This document shows, one piece after another, positions 52,088 to 61,679 of a stretch of DNA of 64,000 nucleotides. Numbering within the stretch: position 1 is the first letter of the stretch; the number at the start of each line of letters is the position of its first letter. The DNA comes from Nostocales cyanobacterium LEGE 11386 (GTDB lineage Bacteria; Cyanobacteriota; Cyanobacteriia; Cyanobacteriales; Nostocaceae), in assembly GCA_015207155.1 (NCBI GenBank), contig JADEXK010000001.1, positions 124,001 to 188,000 of the forward strand, given 5' to 3'. Under the pieces are notes generated by a model. The model saw only the letters and a list, made by a program, of their open reading frames with translations. It did not search any database and had not been told where the DNA came from. The position numbers were made by a program, and so were the translations under genes.

Positions 52088-52209
52088 CATATACACCGAT
52101 GATTAGGTTGTTGGGTGTTTTTTATTTGGAAGTCCCTAAACGTAATTATTTTATTAGCAATAAATGACAAAAAGTCTGAGATAATAACAGATTATTTTTC
52201 ATTAAGAAT

Positions 52210-53292
52210 ATGCAAGAGCAAGACTTTTATCGCGCTGATCCATTAGCCCGTTGGCTCATTGATAAATGTCATTTGACACCTGTTAGTTTAGGAATGCTCT
52301 CAATCGTCATCACATCTGGTCTTTACCTGCTTGTTGCTGTGTTAACTAAGACTTTGATATTAAACGGTTCGCAGTTAGGATTACTACAAGATTGGTTCGC
52401 TTGGGTGTGGATATGTTTGCTCAATCCAGTCATCTTTGGCTACTACCTGTGGTCATTTAAGGGAATTTACCGCTTAATTCAGTACCTCGATCAATCAGAT
52501 ATTGTTGAAACTTCCGAAGCAGAGATTAACTTGGTATTATCTCCTTACCAAAAATCATGGCGGCAATTTTTGGCGTTGGCAACAGGAGCGGCTTTTGCTA
52601 TCTGGTATTTCACCGTACAGCAAAATGTTTATAACTGGACAGGATCTGATAATGGCATTCCGGCACTGACAGGTGCAATTAACGCTTTTGCCATATTTTA
52701 CGTAGGAACTATATTAGTCTTAACTCTAATAACTAATGTTTGGGTACTGCATGAACTCTTGGGTAATAAGCAACTTAACATTAATCCACTTCATCCCGAT
52801 CGCTGTGGTGGATTGAGTCCATTGAGCCAATATTCACTAAATACAGCTTACCTGGCGGCGATCGCTGGCACAATGATTACCCTTGGTAGGTATCAATTTA
52901 TTTCTCAGGGAATAGCACAACAGTACTGGTATTTTAATTTGATTATTCTGCTGTACATTCCCATTTCGTTAATCTGCTTTTTTGGCCCTCTTCTAGCTGC
53001 CCGCAGAGGTATGAGAAAAGCTAAAGAAGAGTTACTAAGCGCAATTGCCAAGCAGTTTCAAGCTGATTATGTTCGTGTTCACACAAGCTTAAGTAATGAT
53101 GCAGAAAATTTAAAGAAAGAAGCTGCCAAGCTACAAGAGTTGCGCTCTCTCTACACTTTAACCAATGAATTTCCTGTGTGGCCTTTTGATGTCACAACCT
53201 TGCGGCAATACTTACTATCTGTAGTTACACCACTTATTCCCTTACTACTAAAGTTAGGAGAATACTTTTTTAAAAGCATGGTTGTTAAATAA
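52210..53292 (+). CDS. Polytopic membrane protein of unknown function
   Basis: This 360-residue protein has about six hydrophobic helices (near 27-47, 62-85, 118-138, 155-178, 210-228 and 240-262) and a soluble C-terminal part with a coiled-coil segment (NDAENLKKEAAKLQELRSL). A short conserved-looking loop, NPLHPDRCGGLSPLSQYS, sits between helices. No family was recognised, and the gene is alone on its strand. Confidence 0.78.
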   Translation: MQEQDFYRADPLARWLIDKCHLTPVSLGMLSIVITSGLYLLVAVLTKTLILNGSQLGLLQDWFAWVWICLLNPVIFGYYLWSFKGIYRLIQYLDQSDIVETSEAEINLVLSPYQKSWRQFLALATGAAFAIWYFTVQQNVYNWTGSDNGIPALTGAINAFAIFYVGTILVLTLITNVWVLHELLGNKQLNINPLHPDRCGGLSPLSQYSLNTAYLAAIAGTMITLGRYQFISQGIAQQYWYFNLIILLYIPISLICFFGPLLAARRGMRKAKEELLSAIAKQFQADYVRVHTSLSNDAENLKKEAAKLQELRSLYTLTNEFPVWPFDVTTLRQYLLSVVTPLIPLLLKLGEYFFKSMVVK

Positions 53293-53527
53293 TTTAAAAG
53301 TTGCCTGTTGGTAAGAATAACGAGGTGCGATCGCTTACCAGTTACTTATCCCAAAAGCCTCACAGATGGCAAGGCGATCGCCTGCTCATTGATTTAAATA
53401 AAATAACGATGTAGAGAGAAATTCCGTAACTTTAAACTATATATGATCGCACCATTAAAGGCAGTACCAAAAAATGCTGGGAAGCTCAATACATAGTATT
53501 TTAATTAACCTGGTACTAATGGTCTTC
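53293..53527. other. Spacer between convergent unknown genes
   Basis: About 235 bp with several GCGATCGC-type HIP1 sites. No gene and no strong terminator hairpin were seen. Confidence 0.35.
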
Positions 53528-55261
53528 TCACTCCCCACTTCCTACTCCTGGTATATGCGTATACATTCCTTGACCTTGGGTATCGTAGATAAATAAAGGT
53601 ACATTGGCATTATCACCAATTACTACTAGGGCTTCCTGTAAAACTTGCCAGTGATTTGCAGCACTAATTAGAGAACTCGGATTCTCAGGACCGGTATCAG
53701 ATAAGGTACTGTTTATTACTTGTTCGTACTCAGGGGTGAGTGAGACCACAATTCCTGTGTCATTGATCATAAAAGTACAAATCCGAATTTCACTAGAACA
53801 GGTTTTATCTAAGTCAGTACGGGTTTGTTGCCAACTAACAGTGACTTGTAGTTTATCTTGTGCTTGCTGGAGGGCCTCTGAGTAGGGTGCAATTAAGCTC
53901 TGAGATTGGCTGTAGTAAAAGCTATCTTGAGAAATCTGTTTCGCATTTTGCAAAGCTTGATCCCAGTATGTAACAGCTATTTGCCATTGGTTTTGTTGTT
54001 CATAGACTTTGGCTTGATTAGCTGTATTGATAGCTTGCTGGTAACTTTTAGCCGCTAATTGTTCTATGGTGGCGCGATCGCGTACTCTTGCTAGTTGAGG
54101 TTTATACTCTGCCAATAAATTTTGGGCGTCTTGGTACGCTGGGCTAGTCTGAGGAATGATATTCAAAGCATTAACTACTACTCGCCAAGTCGAATGTGCC
54201 TTTTGCCAATCATCTAAAGATTTGGCAGTAGCTTCCCTCTTGATCGCTACACTAGCGACAGCTTTGGCATCGGTGAGTTTTTTGAGCCATTTTTCATGGG
54301 CGAGTAACTGCTCATTTATAGTTTGTAAACTGACACGATATTTAATTAATCTCGGTTGTACCAGCCCATAAAGTTCATTGTTAGGGCCTAGACCTTCCAG
54401 TGGTGCGATCGCTTGCCGCCATAAGTGTTGTCTAGCTTGTAATTCTTCGAGGCTATTTGCAGTTGTTTGAGTTTTTTGCACTGCTACAGATGCCGCCTGT
54501 AAAGCTTTTACCACCTGGTTAATTCTTTCTGATTGCCCAGACAAGGTAATTTTTAGTTCCTCTGCTTGTTGATTATAAGGTGACCAACGGGGAATCTTTG
54601 TCAGGTCAGCGCTGGCTGCTTCTAGTCGCTGTTGCAGTGCTACTAATTGATTTTCTGACCTCACACGACGCATCAGTTGCCGAGAATCTGTTTTAAGTTT
54701 CTGGGCAGTTTGGATCTCTTGGCACTCAGACATGACACAAGGACGAGTTAATAAATAAACGCCGCTACCTAACACGCTAATTCCGGCTAAAGCTATTCCC
54801 AGCAGGATCAATGTAACAGGGCGTTTTGGTTGGGTAGTCAGCAAGTCCGGCGTATCAGCTACGAGGTCAAACAGTTCCTCTTCATACATCTCTGAAGTAG
54901 ATGGAACATAAGTCAGAGAAGAAGTAGGAGGTATTACGTCCCTTGCTTCTTCACGCTCCTTCTGCTTCATCATTAGAGAACATTTGGCATAAGGAAGTTT
55001 TTCTCCAGAGATTCTGAGAAAACATTGCACCCACTGTTCTTTGTTGGTTATTAATGACTGGAGTGCTTCTTCAAGTACGGCAAAGATACGCTGAGTGTCA
55101 ACAGTGATACCAACTGGATGTTGAGTTAAAATCATCAACTCGTCTTTGTTGACAGCACATTTAATTTGGAAAACTTCACCAGAGGGAATTTCTGCCAGAA
55201 TTTGTTCCTGCAAAGTTCTGGCTAAAAGCTGTAAGTCTTCTTGCTGGACTGCTACTTTCAT
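53528..55261 (-). CDS. Membrane-anchored coiled-coil protein of unknown function
   Basis: This 577-residue protein has an N-terminal cytoplasmic domain of about 110 residues with alternating beta and alpha elements, then a linker. One membrane helix (LILLGIALAGISVLGSGVYLL, near 151-171) and a large helical region (185-480) of repeated Lys/Gln/Ala-rich coiled coils follow. The C-terminal 90 residues are a small beta-rich domain (VSLTPEYEQVI; FIYDTQGQGMYTHIPG). Several C residues near 175-179 and 488-497 may form disulfides outside the cytoplasm. It was not recognised. Confidence 0.75.
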   Translation of the reverse strand: MKVAVQQEDLQLLARTLQEQILAEIPSGEVFQIKCAVNKDELMILTQHPVGITVDTQRIFAVLEEALQSLITNKEQWVQCFLRISGEKLPYAKCSLMMKQKEREEARDVIPPTSSLTYVPSTSEMYEEELFDLVADTPDLLTTQPKRPVTLILLGIALAGISVLGSGVYLLTRPCVMSECQEIQTAQKLKTDSRQLMRRVRSENQLVALQQRLEAASADLTKIPRWSPYNQQAEELKITLSGQSERINQVVKALQAASVAVQKTQTTANSLEELQARQHLWRQAIAPLEGLGPNNELYGLVQPRLIKYRVSLQTINEQLLAHEKWLKKLTDAKAVASVAIKREATAKSLDDWQKAHSTWRVVVNALNIIPQTSPAYQDAQNLLAEYKPQLARVRDRATIEQLAAKSYQQAINTANQAKVYEQQNQWQIAVTYWDQALQNAKQISQDSFYYSQSQSLIAPYSEALQQAQDKLQVTVSWQQTRTDLDKTCSSEIRICTFMINDTGIVVSLTPEYEQVINSTLSDTGPENPSSLISAANHWQVLQEALVVIGDNANVPLFIYDTQGQGMYTHIPGVGSGE

Positions 55262-56211
55262 AGAGCGTTCCCTCTGGTTTTCTATATTGTTTTGTTGATC
55301 TTTTTAGGTTTATTGAATGCAGATGCACAGTTTAACCAACCATAGCCAGGAAATCATAGAACAACTTTTTAACACAAATTCTCAGCTTTCACCAAAATTA
55401 GTAAAATTAGTGAATGTTTTTATTTCTGATTTTTCCCACTTCTAGATATTAAATTTTAATAATTCAGCTTTCCCTAGAAATTGCTCATAAAAAATGGGAA
55501 TAATAAAAACTTTAAGCGTTTTCAAGGTTTGGCGATAACAATTAAATCTCTATAGCATTCCTAAATCATTCTTATTCAACTAGAATGCCGATATCTTGGA
55601 GATATCAGCATTCTCAAATTTTTAATTTTAATAACTCATAATAGAATTGCTACATAACTAAAATCCTGATGCAAACAGTGCTTCCTCAGAAACTACTGAG
55701 GTGAGGCAGTCCGCAGAAGAGGGGGTTTCCCCCAGGAGGAACTGCCGTCAAATAGCTGCGCTTACCGCAAAGCGTGCCGTAGGCATTACCCGAGGGATCT
55801 TGGGGTCTCATGCCACTTCCGGCAAGGGGGGAACCTACGCAACGGAGTGGCTCCCTAAATGAGCAAGTAGCTTTGCTGAGTTAAAAACTATTAATCTGCT
55901 CCTACTTCCCTTGCTCCTCTGTCCCCCGTAGTGAGAGCAAGAATAAGATACCAGAATTTTTTGACATCAATGCGGATTTTGTTCTATGCTGACAAACTCA
56001 CTGGTGAGATTAGTTACTTCTATTAAGTACAGTAATAACAGTTTAATCAGAGAAATAGATTTGCTACATTTACCGAATTCGATAAAATTGATACGAGAAA
56101 AATAAATTGTTATGGACGAACAAAGCTTGATTATGCAATTATGGTGCTATAAAAAGTAGAAAACAGCACCAAAGAAATACTTTTGGAAGTGTAAATATAA
56201 GGTGCATATCA
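55262..56211. other. Long intergenic region with repeats
   Basis: About 950 bp without a credible gene. It holds a MITE-like element (55551-55652) and a GC-rich dispersed-repeat block at about 55690-55870 with GGGGGTTTCCCCC and GCTGCGCTTACCGC pieces. AT-rich sequence leads up to the gene at 56212. Confidence 0.45.
55551..55652. mobile_element. Diverged MITE with a different internal hairpin
   Basis: The left end TATAGCATTCCTAAATCAT and the right end (read inverted, TAGCAATTCTATTATGAG) resemble the 52004 element termini. The internal palindrome is different, with arms AGAATGCCGATATC and GATATCAGCATTCT. The shared ends but different core suggest one transposase moves several element types. Confidence 0.55.
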
Positions 56212-57441
56212 ATGGATTTATTAGAGTACCAGGTTAAGGAATGGTTTGGGAAAATAGGCATTCCCGTATTGCCATCCCAGCGAATTGACCATCCGACAGA
56301 TTTGAAACGCTTAAAAATTCGCTATCCGATTGTCTTAAAATCTCAGGTGTATGCGGGTGAAAGGGCAAAAGCTGGTGGAGTGAGGTTTGTAGAAACGACA
56401 ATCGATGCGATCGCTGCCGCCCAGACTATTTTTAGTTTGCCCATTTGGGGCGAGTTACCAGAAGTTTTACTAGCAGAATCTCATTATGTAAGTCAGCAAG
56501 AATTGTATCTAGCAGTGGTTTTAGATACTGCTGTCTGCCGACCAGTACTTTTAGGCTGCAATGAAGCCGACATCGATTGGGAATTGGCAGGAGAAAAAAT
56601 GCACCATGTTGTAGTTGAACAGGAATTTTCTCCTTTTTATGCGCGGCGACTGGCTTTAAAAATGGGTTTACAAGGTACGCTGATGCAGTCGGTAAGCACA
56701 GTTGTGGAAAAGTTGTATCGGTTATTTGTCCAAAAAGACCTGGATTTAGTAGAAATTAATCCTCTAGCAGTGAATAATTCGGGTCAAGTTATGGCTCTCA
56801 ATGGTAAAGTCAGTATCAACGAACGAGCCATCGGCCGTCATCCAGATTTAGCCGACATAGCGGTCAAAATAGCTAACCGTCATAATGGCAGTTTGCTCAA
56901 AGGCCATTTAGGCGATTGGGATGGTGTAGAATTACACGGCAAAATAGGTATTTTGGGCAATGGTACTGGTTCGATGATGGCCACCTTAGATTTAGTCACT
57001 AGTGCTGGTGGTAAACCTGGTAGTTGTCTGAATTTGCGTCATGCTTTTCTCACTGATATCTCACCGACTACCTTTTGCGATCGCCTAGCTAAAGGTTTGA
57101 ACATCTTAGCTGCTGACAAAAGCATTCAAGTGATCCTCATTAACCTCCTAGGTAGTGTTCCTCAAGCTGAAGAAGTAGCAGACATCATTACTAATTTTGT
57201 CCAACACGACAAGAGTGCAGCCAAATCAGCAGGTTCAGGTTCTCATGGTAGCAGAAGCCGCCGAGAATCCCATTTACCGCGATTAGTTGTCCGAATTGCT
57301 GGTTCTGAATTCAATGTAGCTAAAGATTTTTTGGCGACATTAAAAACTCAAAGCGATGCCCTAATAGTTGTAGAAAATTTGGATGAAGCAGTAACAGAAG
57401 CAGTTCGTTTGGCCAAGCCAACCGCTCACAAAAAGGTTTGA
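56212..57441 (+). CDS. Succinyl-CoA synthetase beta-like subunit with altered metal site
   Basis: This 409-residue protein has the ATP-grasp layout of SucC: MDLLEYQVKEWFGKIGIPV at the start, VLKSQVYAGERAKAGGV, and LVEINPL with N183. Two conserved features differ. The Mg-binding Asp of the L-D-x-K motif (E. coli D213) is Asn197 here (ALNGK), and the G-G-G-A loop of the ligase domain reads LRHAF. A low-complexity insert (SAAKSAGSGSHGSRSRRE) interrupts the ligase domain near residue 335. It is the first of four linked genes with an ABC-2 transporter and the alpha-like subunit. The reaction is uncertain. Confidence 0.8.
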   Translation: MDLLEYQVKEWFGKIGIPVLPSQRIDHPTDLKRLKIRYPIVLKSQVYAGERAKAGGVRFVETTIDAIAAAQTIFSLPIWGELPEVLLAESHYVSQQELYLAVVLDTAVCRPVLLGCNEADIDWELAGEKMHHVVVEQEFSPFYARRLALKMGLQGTLMQSVSTVVEKLYRLFVQKDLDLVEINPLAVNNSGQVMALNGKVSINERAIGRHPDLADIAVKIANRHNGSLLKGHLGDWDGVELHGKIGILGNGTGSMMATLDLVTSAGGKPGSCLNLRHAFLTDISPTTFCDRLAKGLNILAADKSIQVILINLLGSVPQAEEVADIITNFVQHDKSAAKSAGSGSHGSRSRRESHLPRLVVRIAGSEFNVAKDFLATLKTQSDALIVVENLDEAVTEAVRLAKPTAHKKV

Positions 57442-57521
57442 TTTTGTGGAGTGCATATTACTAAATTGGGATGACTAAAATACACACATGATTATTGTCA
57501 ACCACAACATTGGATATTTCC

Positions 57522-58451
57522 ATGAAAGCGTTGGAAGCTCATAATCTCAACAAAACCTTCCATCAACGTCACCAGATTATTACAGCAGTCAAAAATGTCT
57601 CCTTAAGCATTAATTCTCAAGAGGTACTAGCTTTTCTTGGCCCCAATGGAGCAGGCAAGACAACCAGCATTAAAATGATAGCTGGATTAATTCAGCCGGA
57701 TGCTGGCTGGGTGAGAATTGCTGGTAGTGACCCTCACCGTAATCCAGTAGCACTGCAAAAACTGGGTGCGGTACTCGAAGGAAATCGTAACCTTTACTGG
57801 CAATTAACTCCTCAAGAGAATTTGGAATATTTTGGTGTATTAAAAGGACTTAGCCGACGTGAAGCGCGTAAATCAGGGTTAGCACTTTTAGAAAGATTTG
57901 GCTTGATACCAAAACGTCATACACCCGTGCAAAATCTTTCACGGGGAATGCAGCAGAAACTAGCATTTGCTGTGGCATTAGTTCATCAACCCCAACTTTT
58001 ATTATTAGATGAACCAACTTTAGGACTGGATGTAGAAGCCACAGAAGATGTCAAAATTTTAGTAAGAGAAATTGCTGCTGCTGGTTGCGCTATCCTACTC
58101 ACCACTCACCAACTCAGCATTGCTGAAGAACTTGCAGATAGGATCGCCATTATTCAATCAGGGGAAATTTTAACAGAATTATCAACCAGTGAATTGATTC
58201 GCCAATTTTCTGGAACTGGTTACAAAATTGAGGTAGAAACTGTACTTGATGAGTCCCATGTTATAGCCTTAGAAAATCTGGGTGCAGTAGTTCAAGACAC
58301 ACAAATTATCCATTTATCCCAGCCAGAATTACTTTACAAAATCCTTGATATTATCAAACCTCTGCCTATATCATCTCTGGAAAAAGAGCAAGCGAACCTC
58401 ACCCAAATCTTTTTGCAGATAATTAGAAAAGGCAGAAATCAAGATGCTTAA
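57522..58451 (+). CDS. ABC-2-type (DrrA-like) exporter ATPase
   Basis: This ATPase of about 309 residues has Walker A GPNGAGKTT, signature LSRGMQQKL, Walker B LLLLDEPTLGLD and the H-loop TTHQLS, followed by a C-terminal extension typical of DrrA/CcmA-like exporters. I use the ATG at 57522; a TTG nine codons upstream is in frame but has no better ribosome-binding site. Its stop region overlaps the permease start by 8 bp. It lies between the two succinyl-CoA-synthetase-like genes. Confidence 0.92.
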   Translation: MKALEAHNLNKTFHQRHQIITAVKNVSLSINSQEVLAFLGPNGAGKTTSIKMIAGLIQPDAGWVRIAGSDPHRNPVALQKLGAVLEGNRNLYWQLTPQENLEYFGVLKGLSRREARKSGLALLERFGLIPKRHTPVQNLSRGMQQKLAFAVALVHQPQLLLLDEPTLGLDVEATEDVKILVREIAAAGCAILLTTHQLSIAEELADRIAIIQSGEILTELSTSELIRQFSGTGYKIEVETVLDESHVIALENLGAVVQDTQIIHLSQPELLYKILDIIKPLPISSLEKEQANLTQIFLQIIRKGRNQDA

Positions 58452-59217
58452 ATTATTTTTAGCGGAATTGCGCCGTAGTTGGATTATGTCCATTCGTTAT
58501 CCTCTACAGTCAATAGGCCGTATTTTTGTGTTTGCTTCCGTATTTTATGGATTATTCTTAAGTTCTCGTTATATTGCTGGTGATGCTTTTCAATTAGGCG
58601 ATCGCCTCGACTCTATCGTTATTGGCTATGTGCTTTGGACTTTAACGTCATTCATTCTGGCTAGTCTGGCGGGAGAGTTGCAAATAGAAGCCCAAACTGG
58701 CACTTTAGAACAACTGTTTCTCTCGCGCTATGGTGCTACTAAGGTCTGTTTAATGCGAATGTTGGCTGATTTGAGTTTGCAGATAGTTCAAATATTCGGC
58801 ATTCTTGTGATTCTCATGATGCTAACAGGTAGCCGTCTCAACTTTCCTCCCACATTGCTTTTACCTTTTGTTACTGTGGTCTTAGGGGCTAATGGCTTTG
58901 CTTTTGCATTGGGGTCTTTATCCTTAATCTTTAAACGTCTGCAGGAACTTTTAGGTCTGACTCAATTTCCGTTATTATTTTTGCTGACCATACCCACCGA
59001 AAGTTGGACAGGATCAGCAAGAATTTTGGCAGCATTGCTTCCCATGACTCCTGGTGCCTCATTATTGCGTGATTTGATGGCAAGAGGTGAAAGTTTAGAT
59101 TTAACTATGTTATTGATAGCTTTTATCAATGGCGCGGTTTATTTTGCCCTAGGATTATGGCTATTTCGTCAAGCTGAACGTAAAGCAAAGCGACAAGGAA
59201 TAGTAGGAGGATATTAA
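58444..59217 (+). CDS. ABC-2-type membrane permease
   Basis: This 257-residue permease with six helices belongs to the ABC-2 group. An N-terminal cytoplasmic start (LFLAELRRSWIMSIRYP) is followed by helices near 26-45, 60-80, 105-128, 138-165, 175-195 and 228-248. It overlaps the ATPase gene by 8 bp and should form the transporter with it. The substrate is unknown. Confidence 0.9.
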   Translation: MLKLFLAELRRSWIMSIRYPLQSIGRIFVFASVFYGLFLSSRYIAGDAFQLGDRLDSIVIGYVLWTLTSFILASLAGELQIEAQTGTLEQLFLSRYGATKVCLMRMLADLSLQIVQIFGILVILMMLTGSRLNFPPTLLLPFVTVVLGANGFAFALGSLSLIFKRLQELLGLTQFPLLFLLTIPTESWTGSARILAALLPMTPGASLLRDLMARGESLDLTMLLIAFINGAVYFALGLWLFRQAERKAKRQGIVGGY

Positions 59218-59296
59218 TTCTATAGTTTAAGTAACAATAAACTTATAAGACATAGTAGATTTATTCCCTAGCCTGCTAAAACTACCAGAACTTGAT

Positions 59297-60178
59297 ATGA
59301 ACTTAACGCCAGACAGCAAAGTATTAATCCAAGGCTTTTCTGAATTCATGACAGCGACTCATGTTGCGCAGATGAAAGCTTATGGGACAAATTTGGTTGC
59401 TGGTGTCAATCCCGGATGTGGTGGACAGCGACTATATGATCTGCCGGTATTCGATTTGGTTGAAGAGGTAGTAGCGAAATTTGGTGTAATTGACACAGCT
59501 ATCATCTGCGTACACCCGTACCAAGTATTAGATGCAGCCTTAGAAGCGATCGCCTCTAATATCAGCCAGATTATTATTATCTCTGGTGGTGTACCACCAT
59601 TAGATATGGTACAGCTGCTCCGCAAAACCGAAGCACGTGAAACCTTGGTAGTAGGGCCCAACAGTCCAGGAATTATTGTCCCAGGGAAGATTCTTTTAGG
59701 AACTCAACCGAGCGAATTGTATACTCCAGGCCCAGTGGGGATCGTTAGTCGTAGCAGCACCCTTACTTATGAAGTCGCGTGGGAATTGACCAAGGCTGGT
59801 TTAGGACAATCAATTAGTGTCAGTATTGGTAGTGATGCGATCGTCGGTTCATCATTTTTGCAATGGCTGCAAATTCTCGATGAAGATGAAACCACAGAAG
59901 CGATCGTTTTAGTCGGTCAACCCGGCGGCGGTAGTGAAGAAGCAGCAGCACGGTACATTGCTGAGGCCATTGATAAACCAGTAATAGCTTACATTGCAGG
60001 CAGACACGCACCACCAGGAAAAAATTGGCGACAAACTGGGACTTTAGCCACAGTTATCGGACGTGATTCTAACTTTGGTACAGCACAAAGCAAATTAGCT
60101 GCATTTAAAGAAGCACATGTTCCCGTAGCTGAACGTCCTTCTTTGATTCCCGAATTGGTCAGAAAAGGGATAAATTAA
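59297..60178 (+). CDS. Succinyl-CoA synthetase alpha-like subunit lacking the phosphohistidine
   Basis: This 293-residue SucD-type protein has a CoA-binding Rossmann half (SKVLIQGFSEFMTATH; VAGVNPGCGGQRLYDLPVF), GPNSPGIIVPG and GPVGIVSRSSTLTYE. Both residues central to the normal reaction are changed: the catalytic His (E. coli H246, motif M-G-H-A-G-A) is Gln246 in NWRQTGTL, and its partner Glu (E. coli E208, G-E-I-G-G) is Gln208 in VGQPGG. The phosphohistidine mechanism cannot operate. It may be a regulatory pseudoenzyme or have a different acyl-CoA role. Confidence 0.82.
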   Translation: MNLTPDSKVLIQGFSEFMTATHVAQMKAYGTNLVAGVNPGCGGQRLYDLPVFDLVEEVVAKFGVIDTAIICVHPYQVLDAALEAIASNISQIIIISGGVPPLDMVQLLRKTEARETLVVGPNSPGIIVPGKILLGTQPSELYTPGPVGIVSRSSTLTYEVAWELTKAGLGQSISVSIGSDAIVGSSFLQWLQILDEDETTEAIVLVGQPGGGSEEAAARYIAEAIDKPVIAYIAGRHAPPGKNWRQTGTLATVIGRDSNFGTAQSKLAAFKEAHVPVAERPSLIPELVRKGIN

Positions 60179-60423
60179 TTACACAAGGAACACACGAGAC
60201 ACTACGGAATAGATGGGATACCAAGTGTCTGTAATTTCTGTTTAAAACTCTCCGCCAAAAGACAAAGAGATTTTTCGAGTCAACGTGAAAGCATTAGTTA
60301 TGTAGGTGCTTGTGTGCTGAGGATGATTGCATAAATAATTATGTTTGCTGTTTTATCCGAGCACGAACGGAATTAATAGTAGTGATACTGAAGTTATTAG
60401 ACAACCACCGCACCAGCATAAAT

Positions 60424-60981
60424 ATGAGTAGCATAATTCATAACAGCAAAAGGTATCTTCTACCATTTATTATGGTGGCGATCGCAGCTAGCATCAGTAG
60501 CTGTAGTTCTAGCCCAACTTCCCACAGTATTGACAGTGAAGCACCAGCGCCTGCTAACACCACCACACCACAAATATCATCCCCAAGCCCAACTCAAAAT
60601 CCGCCTGCTGCAACTTCCAAAGCCACCACTCGCAAGATGACTAATGTCACCTTGTATACAAGTGATCTCCAATGTCAAGAACTGATTCCTCAAAAAATTT
60701 CAGTACCAGCCGAGGAACCTGTAACAGGTGCAGTGGGTAAAATCCTAGAGGAACGAGATACATCTGACTTTAACTTGTCTGGTTATCGTGTTAACGTTGA
60801 GAACGGTGTCGCCACAATTGATTTGCGATTATCTCCTCAATCGAAACGTCAGTTAGTTTCTCTTTCAAGTTGTGAACAGTTTGCGTTATTTGGTAGTCTC
60901 CGTAAAACTTTAACAAGTAATCCCCAATGGGATATTAAAGAGGTTCGCTTCACTGAGCAAGGTAAAGAAGTCATCCTGTGA
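60424..60981 (+). CDS. GerM-like lipoprotein
   Basis: About 185 residues. An ATG at 60424 starts a signal peptide with the lipobox SISSC, so the protein should be lipidated; a Ser/Pro/Thr-rich linker follows. The C-terminal domain of about 110 residues (VTLYTSDLQCQELIPQ..., then YRVNVENGVATIDLRL and CEQFALFGSLRKTLTSNP) has the layout of the GerMN domain found in envelope lipoproteins. An upstream TTG frame would add 38 residues and spoil the signal peptide. The role is unknown, probably periplasmic. Confidence 0.75.
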   Translation: MSSIIHNSKRYLLPFIMVAIAASISSCSSSPTSHSIDSEAPAPANTTTPQISSPSPTQNPPAATSKATTRKMTNVTLYTSDLQCQELIPQKISVPAEEPVTGAVGKILEERDTSDFNLSGYRVNVENGVATIDLRLSPQSKRQLVSLSSCEQFALFGSLRKTLTSNPQWDIKEVRFTEQGKEVIL

Positions 60982-61284
60982 AGGCTAGCGGGGCGTAGTC
61001 TATGAGTTAGCAAAATAGCCTTTCATTCGTCCTTTACATTACACTGGGGAAGTGACATGAAAAAATACGTTCCACTTCCTAAAAATTAATTTTTGCCCTG
61101 ATACCAGACTGATGACGCGGATGAATAGACAGGTGAACTGAAAAGTTCTACAATTTGACTGATTGTGGTAAATCTACCTATTGCCCAATCAACACAACCA
61201 TAGTAAAGATTTTCTAGTGATTCAGCCGCATTTGGCAAGCCCTCTATTAATATAAGAAAGTCTTTAGTCAGGAACAGCGAAAAA

Positions 61285-61407
61285 ATGGATGTAAAGCTAA
61301 TTTTAGCCGGATTAACAGTTATATTCACTGTTTTGTGCCTATTCTTTGGCACTAAAAATGGATTTTATGATTCAGAAAACTATCACGGTAATGGCTCTGC
61401 TCATTGA
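61285..61407 (+). CDS. 40-residue single-span membrane protein, candidate NdhP
   Basis: An ATG at 61285 with AGGAA about 10 bp upstream opens 40 codons that read MDVKLILAGLTVIFTVLCLF.., then a hydrophilic tail containing GTKNGFYD and ending ENYHGNGSAH. One membrane helix fills residues 4-22. The short length and the F-Y-D...Y-H-G-N-G tail look like a conserved small cyanobacterial protein. I associate it with NdhP of the photosynthetic NDH-1 complex, but only from memory, so no symbol is given. An 88-residue open frame on the opposite strand is its shadow. Confidence 0.65.
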   Translation: MDVKLILAGLTVIFTVLCLFFGTKNGFYDSENYHGNGSAH

Positions 61408-61679
61408 GAAAGTTTCCAGGATAGAAAGTCCCCGTTTAGAACTTTGGAAGGCAAAACAGGCAAGAGCTAAACCCCTTTAGCCCCAAATGTGAGTGGTTGT
61501 TAACCCACTTTCCCGAACTGGAGTCAGTTCGTTGTCAGCGTCCTCCCTAGTCAAAAATCTGCATTTTCAGGGTATAGACGCGCACAACAAAACTTACCCC
61601 TAGGTCACAAAATCAAGAGCAGCGTAATTCTTGGCTGTTGGGGTATGTCAATGATGATGAGGTCGGAGGGGAGGAAAGC
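61408..61679. other. Intergenic region before the metallo-hydrolase
   Basis: About 270 bp without a gene on either strand. It is more GC-balanced than the neighbouring spacers and has short hairpin potential (AACCACTCACA-like pieces and GAACTGGAGTCAGTTC at about 61515-61531). A structured leader or small RNA cannot be excluded. GGAGGGGAGG directly precedes the next start codon. Confidence 0.35.

Noticed and set aside
56212..60178. Calling the SucC/SucD-like genes sucC and sucD
   Set aside because: The phosphohistidine, its Glu partner and a Mg-binding Asp are missing, so the standard name would imply a reaction the sequence does not support.
61086..61352. 88-codon minus-strand open frame
   Set aside because: No ribosome-binding site or recognisable domain; it overlaps the much better supported 40-residue gene on the plus strand.
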